From assembly GCA_944472155.2 (NCBI GenBank), contig OX235275.1, positions 25,012,436 to 25,076,435 on the forward strand: a stretch of 64,000 bases of DNA. Direction: 5' to 3'. The notes below the pieces were generated by a model. It ran no database searches and was not told the origin of the DNA. It was given only the letters and a program-made list of their open reading frames with translations. Origin of the DNA: Trichobilharzia szidati (Eukaryota > Platyhelminthes > Trematoda > Strigeidida > Schistosomatidae). The translations under genes and the position numbers were made by a program. Below, in pieces: positions 25,501 to 34,500 of the stretch; positions within the stretch are counted from its first letter, which is position 1, and every line of letters starts with the position of its first letter.

Positions 25501-28500
25501 CTCAATAGTAGATAGAATCCAATTCACGTTTGAGTTAGATAACGAACAGGATGAGTTGGCCATTCTAGACAGTAAAATAAAACAAAAACAAGATGGTGGG
25601 TGGTGGTTAGATACTAACATTTATAGGGAACCAATACACTCAAATAAATACATAGACTTTAATTCATCCTGTCGAGAGTCGGCAAAGATAGGTTTAATTC
25701 GATGTCTTTTTAATCGGGCCAGGAGGCCAACTTTACTATGTCAGATGATTTAAATAAGGAAATCAAACAAATAAAGGAAATATTACTAGAATTATCAGGA
25801 TTTATTCAAAAAAATCTGAAGAACACCTTAGAAAAACTAACATTAGCAATGAAAATAACGAATCATCATTGTTTCCTTTAATTCCTAGAGGAACATAGGC
25901 CTTCAGCCGTGCGTCTCCATTGCGTTCGGTTCTCTGCTAGAGTCTTCACCTGGCTCCAAGTCTGCCCACACGTTTTCATCTCCTCTTCACATGACCTCCT
26001 CCAAGTCACCCTCACCCTTGGACGACCAACTCGCCGCTTCCCTTTCGGCCGGGTTCCACTCGAGCGATGGCTTGTCTAGTGATGTCACTTGATGGCTTGT
26101 TTCCTCAGAGTATGGCCAATCCATCTCCATCTTTTCTTGTCTATTTGTTTCACAATCGGTTCCTGCTGTGTTGGTTCGCTCCCAGAGATACCTCTCTGTT
26201 GCTGATCTTTTGCGGTCATCTGATCTTGAGTATTGAGCGAACACAACTGTTGATGAAGGTTTGTAGTTTGTTTGAGATGCTCTTTATGACGCGCAGTGCA
26301 AGTCTCTGATCCGTATAGTAGCACTGACTGACTTCACATTGGAGTTGAAAATCCCGATCTTATTTTTGATGCTGAGTGCTGTTGACCTCCACACAGACTT
26401 GAGAGTAGTGAAAGCTTGTCTTGCTTTTCCGATTCCTGCTTTGATATCCTCGTCACTTCCGTGTGCCTGTAGTTGAAACGATGCTTCTCAGGTAGGTAAA
26501 AGAGGTTGTTTCTTTCAGGTTCCTTCCATTTATGCTGATTGTTGTCTGTTGTTGCGGTTGCTGTTGGCCAGGAATCTTCATCACCTCTGTTTTCCCTATG
26601 TTCACATGAACTCCTATCTTTGATGCTTCTTCTGCCAACTTTTTGCTTTTCGCTTGCATATCTTCCAGTTTGTGGGAAATCAGACATATATCATCGGCGA
26701 AGTACAGATCCTCGAAGTTTTTTGTGTGAGTCCATTTTATGCCTGTTTCCTCATTGCCCGCTGTTAGTCGCATTATCCAATCTACTGCAATCAGGAAAAT
26801 CATTGGCGATAGTAGGCAGCCTTGTCTTACTCCTGTCCTATGTAATAATGTCTCCATATAAAAAGAAAGAATGTCTTCAGAGGCCTTAAGTAGGATACTC
26901 AATAAGGCTAGAATTAGTCAGGGTGGCATTTATACCAACCAACCAACTCACTCACTCACTCAGAGATAAACTTTGTCTGTCGGCTTAAGGCCCTCAATTA
27001 CCATGTAATGCCTGTGGGTGGGGTGAATTACATAGGTCAAACTAGTAGATTGAGGTCAATTAGATTATTGGAACATAAAAATTTAACCAGATATAGGATG
27101 ATTGACCCTGCTAAGTTAGATAACATAGAAAACACACAGGTCAGCCATTGCATTGCATTGCATTCATGTGCTTGTCATCAGACAAGGAAAGGGTGGGACA
27201 GACAGACTGAGAGTATTAAAAAGTAATATAGTTAGGTAGAGAGAGAGAGAGATACAGGTTAATCACCGAATCTTTGTTCATCGATTTAACACCGCACACA
27301 TACAATCGGAATGACGGAGCACCTATACCGGAGATATGGAGATAAGTGATAACAAACAACAAGAGAAAGAGGTAGGGAGAGAGAAACTTATATACATAAG
27401 ACGAATTGTGAAGCCGTGTGACCAAACTGATATGATGATTGTGAGTGGCAATAATTTATGCTCAAAACTTTTTCATCCAGTTGTTAATACTGCATCATCA
27501 CTATGTAATATTTAAAATATTCATGAATAATCCCCATCCAGGCATTAATAAAAACAAAACACGTAGTTCAGCGAAGAATCTCTTTTCGCCGGCGAATTCA
27601 TTTTCTTAGCTGTACAATCGCAATTATATATGGGGTTATTTTGTATGCATGTGTACATTAAGTTTGTCAAACAAAAATACAATTGGTTAGGCTTATTTTA
27701 ACTAAACAGGTGAAGATTAGTAATTGGAGTTACGTAATACAAAAACGGTCAAGAAAATTGGGTGTTGTTAAAAAGAAGTTATGTAAAAATATGAATAGCA
27801 TGGTTGCGAAAAGGCAATAATGGTGCAATAAGGAGTGCGATAATTGAACACCTGGTTAACACTGATCATTCCATCTCAACAAACGCCTCCTGCTTCAAAG
27901 TAATCTACAGAGTCACAAATAAGCTACCAAAGGCAATACGATTTCGTCTTCTTTGTATTGTAACGACAGAAGGCAAGAGTCAGGCAACAGATCATTTATT
28001 AAGGAAATCAACGCATATTTATATATGTTTTCATGTACATTACTATGGATATGTAAACAAACAAACACAGTCTTCCGATTGGTTGTTTCTCACGACAAAT
28101 CTTGGGAACGTAAATATTGACGTAAATTACTGTCTACCAATTTTGCTAGTAGACAGCTCTCACCACAGTATCACTGAAACTGCCCATTCACATAGAAAAA
28201 CCAGAGCTATGCATACAAAAGAGAATTACTCAACCATTTCTACTGTCATGGTAACAACTTTGTTGATTTTGATGACTTAATTTTGTTTGTGCCTGTTCCT
28301 TAGTTGCTAATAATTCTTCTATTCATTTAGAACTCTTACGTAATTTCGTATTCTCTACTTTGTTCCTATTTGTATCCTGAGTAAAACTCAATCATCAAAC
28401 TACCCATGCTATTACGTAACTCCTTTTCGACAAGTGTTTGTGATAACTCACCATTTTTGCGACTACACTAGTTTCATTAACACCCAACTTTCTTGACCGT

Positions 28501-31500
28501 TTTTGTATTACGTAACTCCAATTACCAATCTTCACCTGTTTAGTTAAAATAACCCTAACCAATTGTATTTTTGTTTGACAAACTTAATGTGCACACACAT
28601 ACAAAACAACCATATATATTTGCGACTGTACAGCTACGAAAATGAGTTTGCCGAAAAGAGACTCTTTGCTGAACTACGTGTTTTGTTTTCATATTTAAAA
28701 TAAACTTAAATGGAATGTCATGCTTCTACGGCTTAAAATTTCAATAGCTTTGGAGTTCTTTTTGTACGGGATGGAGTAGGTAGCCACCTCATACCCAATC
28801 TGCCCCCTTTTTCGGGTGTATTGCCGCACCCACTAGGTGAGTTTCAAGGGGGAGTCGTCGGCTGAGAATTGAATCTGGACCATGTGCGTGCTTACGTGCA
28901 TTGATGGCGGACATTCCATCAGCGTCGAACCACTGATGCCTCTCGTCGTATTACAATTCCTCAAATCTTTTTAAACAAGCGTTGATTCATCTTTGGTGCA
29001 TGCTTTACGTGTTGATACTCCTGTCCACAAAGATTGAATAACTATGATCACAAACATTGCCTCATAAAATCTAACGGATTCATTAATTCCGGCCAGTTAC
29101 AGGATTTCATCATGAGATGATATCGGTTAGAGAAACCATTAGAAAACCACCAACCGTAGGGAGTACTGCCAGACAGCCAGTTGTTTCGTCAGCCTGGTTT
29201 GGCACTCTTCTTCACCTGTCTGTCTGTCTGTTTTCAACATAGAACTTTACACTCCATGTAGCACACAAAGCAAGAGAGGAAAGTAAAATGAAACGCAAAA
29301 TAAAGACAGTAAACAGAGATATGAGGCGAAAAGAATAGTAATATCGAAGAAGAATATAGTTTTATTGGAAATTATAAGTCACAAGGAGAGGATGTATCTG
29401 CGCCAGCCATTGAGAACGATCACTTTGAGTCAGCCATATCACCGATTGTCTCCAGCCTTCATTGGTGTTTACCGTCCCGAGGACCTCAACCAGTCAGGAA
29501 TTCTACATCTTCCTACGTCGCTGGTTCAAACTAAATGTTGCAGATTTCATTGACTGATGAAGCCATGTCTTGGTTTCACCACCACTAGTTGGCTCTTTTC
29601 CAACCTGACCCTATGTCAGCTAACATTGCCCATTGTCGTGGAAGGCGGTGGCTAGGCACACGTAACACATGTCCTAACCATCTCAGTTGATGTAGCTTCA
29701 CAGCCTCGTCTATTGATTTCCACTCCCTCCTTACCTAGCACTGGACCGTGTCTAACCTCAATATTGCTCACCTTAATATACCACTTCACACGGGCGATAG
29801 AACGCAGACACCAATAATCAAAGACAGCTAGCCAGTCTTTTCAGGTCTTCCACTCTCAATGGCCAGGTCTCATAGTCATAAAGGATGACGGAGAGGACTG
29901 CTGAGCAGTACACATGCCCTTTGGTCGATAGCTGGATATCTGGTCTACGCCAGAGACGGCGTAAACTCTTCTTCATCAGTACGCACGTACCCATCAACAA
30001 GAGTCCAAACCCATGACCTTCCGATTACAAGGCGAGCTCGTAGACCATTTACCAGCCACTGGGACCCGATCCAATGGCCGAACCAGTCCATGAATTCCTA
30101 CTTCTGTCAGTCCACAACATAGCGCGACTGGCACTAGTCAGTGTCATCGGTAGCGAGTATTTGTCCTCACATCCGTCAAAGTGTATTGAAGGTAGTTAGA
30201 AATGCTTCGGTGATATTTAGGGGCTAGAATACTTGTGCCAACCACACGGACTTGCAAGAGCCCGTATTTCCAATCCCCGACTGACAATACACTCCTAAAT
30301 CCCTCACTTAACCGGATATTAAGACTGGCAAAGCGGGAAGGTTGGATGTGTCATTTATTTTTATCTATTTTATTGCTTTATGTTCCGATTGGAACATAGT
30401 GCTTCAAACTTCAAGCTCTTTGGAAGTTTCGGTAACAGTGATGTTTATTTTATGGGGTGGGGTTGCTGCTAGCCTCACTCACACCCAACTTTCCCTCCTT
30501 ATCGGCCTTATTTACCAGCTTAGAGAGGTTTAGGAGTGCGTCAGTCGGTCGGGGATCGGACCGTGGACTAAACGCATGGTTGGCGAGAGTCCTGCCGCTA
30601 AATCACCGGATGTGCAAGGCTACATAAATTGCAGCAACACTTGAAGTGGCACAATTCTGGGCAAAGTTCTCTATTGCAAATTATTTAGCGTTACCAGGTA
30701 GGTTATTTGTGAGTTCTTGCTAGGCGTTGAATATATAAAGTTGAACTTCATTCAATAATAGTTTTTATTGTATTGTCAACTAATTCACTGTTTTACTTTT
30801 CTTATTAATTGATTATGTTAGGCATCCATTGTTTGCATTCGGTACAGTGACTGGTATCCTGGGGATATGTGATACTCAAACACTTAGTATACGTCAAAAA
30901 TGGATATATATCGATGAAGATGATGGAGTTAGTTTATTTTGTTTGCTTTATGTGTTCTCCTGCTTTGAAGTTTTCTCTAGCGGTTTGAAAGATTTTGAGG
31001 TGTGGGGTTGCTAGCCCTATGCCCAACCACCTCCCTGTTTACCTGGCCTTGGGACTGGCTAGGAAACTAGTGAGCTAGTTAACTAGGCTGCCTATTATCA
31101 TCGATGGTATTCTTAATTGTGGTGGACTGGATTGATTATACGTCAGACTGTTGAGGGAGAGGAGTCAGGAATACGCTGGACGACCGATAAAAAAAGACTC
31201 TAGAAGATGTGGATTTCGCAGATGATATATGTCTAGTGTCACACAAACTCGAAGACTTGCAGGCAGGCGAAAATAAGACTGCGGGCGGACACAGAGAAGA
31301 CGGAGGTGATGATAATAACCAAGCACCACCGATAGCAACAACAACCAGCACCAATCACCACCAACGGGAGAGATTTAACAGAGGTTGCCTCCTTCAATTA
31401 TCGTTTCAACTACAGGCGGAATGGATGTCGGAAAATGTCGAAGTCAGAATCCGAAAGGAAAGATACGCCTTCATCAACCTGAGACAAGTTTGGAAATCTT

Positions 31501-34500
31501 CTGCACTCAGCCTGAGGAACAAGATTCGGATTTTCAACACCAATGTAAAGTCGGTTCTTCTATACGGGTCAGAAACTTGGCCAGCGTATCACGAAAAGGA
31601 TTTCCAACAGGTTGCAGACTTTCAGCTGCCTTCGGTGGCTCCATTGTGAAGATTAAATTGCCAGAAAGAATAAGCAACAGAAAACTGTGGGAACTAACCA
31701 ACCAGGAGCCGATCGGTCAACAAATATGTAGGAGAAAGTGGAGATATATCGGTTGGGCATACATTGAAGAGGCCGTCGAATAACATCGCACGTCAGGCTT
31801 TCGAGTGGAATCCCAATGGGAAGCGACGAGTGGGTCGTCCTAAGGTGACACGGAGGAGATCGTGTGAAGAAGAGATGAGAGAGTTTGGTCAAGTGTGGAC
31901 TCAGCTGAAGAGGACGGCAGAAAACAGAACAAAGTGGAGATGTGTAGTTGAAGCCCAATGTTCCACTCGGAAAGCAAGGGAATAATAATAATAATGTGTT
32001 CTCCTGTTTGTGCACTATTCTTTTTTTTCCTCCTCTTTGTCTGTATCTATCATTTTTATCAACTTTTAATAAACACAGGGTCTTCTTCGACATTATTGAC
32101 CTGTGAAGTTATTTGTAAAACTGTTTCAATAACACTGTGGTGTTATTTTTATTGTGCCACACAAACTTTTATAAACCTCAAATGTTGGTTTGCCAGGATC
32201 TGATTTGATTGGTTACAGGATTTCATTATCATGAGATGACATCAATTAGAGAACCATTGGAAAACCAGCCACAGGCAGTACTGAACAACTGTTTCGTCAT
32301 CCTAGTTTGGGGCTCTGCTTCAGAAGTACGCACCCAACAACAGGGCTTCAAACCCTAGGCCATCTGGTTACACGACCAGCTAGTAGAGACCGTTAAGCCA
32401 CCGGGACCCAGATCCCATGGCCGAACCATGAATTCTAACTTTTGGCGATTCATGACATAGCGCGACTGGCATTAGCCAGTGTCACTGGCGAGTATCTGCC
32501 CTGTTGCGACCCACTTGGTCACGACTTCTCACTAGAACCCAGGTAACTCCAGATGAGTCGCTAGTGAGTATCAGATTAATTATCAAGTATTGATTTGCAA
32601 GGATTTTGATTGCCTACAGGTTTGATCACGATCTGATATTGTCTTGTAACTGGACGGTCCAGGGTTCGAACCTCGGGCGGGGGGCGTACTGTTGAAGAGT
32701 CCCGGATTAGGCTGACGTAACAGCTATCCAGTACTCCTTGCTGGTTTTCCTACAGGTTCTACAACAGATGTCCTTTAATCAATCAAATGGAATCCCTGCA
32801 AACCAACACTCGAATATCAATGTGATGTGCTCACTAGCGATTCGTCCTATTCAGGTAGATAGTTAACTGGTGATATTAGATGGTCGGAGGCAGTCGGCAG
32901 GAAGCTAGCAGGTTTCGTGCTAGTTGGCACTCGTCAGCAAGGCGTATCTGCAACCTTGAGGGAACTCATGTCCCTTCTGAGAGACCGATAGAATTCAGTC
33001 TGCACCAAAGAGAGGACTAGACGCATCACACTAGTTACTAGTGTCAAATCAAAAATATCCACTACAGTCCTACAGGAGGTTAATTGCGAGCCCGAATAGC
33101 TCAGTGGTAACGTCTCTGACTGCAGTACTGGGTGACGCGGGCTCGAATCTCAGAAGGGACATGAGTTCCTTCAAGGTTGCAGATACGCCTTGCTGATGAG
33201 TGCCAACTAGCACGAAACCTAGGTCCAAGGCTTCCTGTGACCGATTGCCTCCGACCATCTAATATCATCATAAACAATGTATACCGTGATGGCGAGCTGC
33301 CTAGAATGGTGGCCATATTACAACCTGACTGATAGAATTCAGTCTGCACCAAAGAGAGGACTAGACGCATCATACTAGTTACTAGTGTCAAATCAAAAAG
33401 GTAGTTAACTGGGTTCTGATGAGAAGTCCTAACCAGTGGGGTACAGGAAGTTGAGTGTGAGGACAGATACTCGGTGAAGACATTAGCTAGCGGTCGCACT
33501 ATGTCGTGAATTGGCAGAAGTTGAAATTCATGGACTGGTCTGGAGCCATTGGATCGGGTCCCAGTGGCTGAGTAATTGTCTACGAGCTCGCTCGCCTTGT
33601 AACCAGAAGTTCCTGGGTTCAAACACCTGGCGGTGGGTGCGTCTACGCGCGTGATTTATGTTTGATATATCACTCAAAGTCGAAGATCTACATGTGGATA
33701 TCATAAAAACAGATGACAGCAAAGATAGGACCGTAATTGGGCCGTAGAGTAGATACAGGTCACAGAGATACACGCATAACCAACAACCATAAACATCAAT
33801 CACTATCAATAAGAGAGAATGTCTAAAGGATGTCACCTCTTCTGCTAGTTACTTGTCCTAGGAAGCATCGTTTCACATACATACAGGTGGATAACAAACC
33901 GTGTACATGGCTGATGTGCTCACCCCCCCCAAACAAACGAAACTGCGGTGCACTTCTATATATGACTAGCTAGCACTGTACTCGTTGATATACGTGGTAT
34001 ACAACTACTCACATCAAGCAATCAGTAGTATATGGTTTTCACCGATTTTTTTGTGCTGATGTTTCTGATTGAAGCAGCACTTGATGATGAATCACTCAAA
34101 GGAATAGGATATCTTTCCAGGATATAATCCTTGCTGATGATTGCCAGCCATTAAGTCTCATTATGGAGAAAATTTTATTTTGATAAAGTCTCTCAGTGTT
34201 ATACAGTAATATTCTAAAAATAGTTATCTTACTTGGAATTACTGACCCCACGAAGATAAGTAATTTAGGAAATAACTCAGCAATTGCACTGCATGCATTA
34301 ACACACAGTAGGGTGGGGGAGACAGAGAGATTGATTACTGAATCTTTGTTCATCGAATCTGTACCCACCAGATGCAATGGGAATGGCTCATCACTACTAC
34401 CAGAGATATGGAAAATATTCCTACTAATGATTAAATCAAGAGATGTGGAATAATGAAATTGTATCAACGAAGTCGAAAACTTTGATCGGACATTAGTTAG

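Noticed and set aside
33046..33430. Clustered repeats around 32.9-33.4 kb as a CRISPR-like array
   Set aside because: Only two direct blocks at 344-bp spacing with tRNA-like and ribozyme sequence between; this is a eukaryotic SINE/satellite structure.
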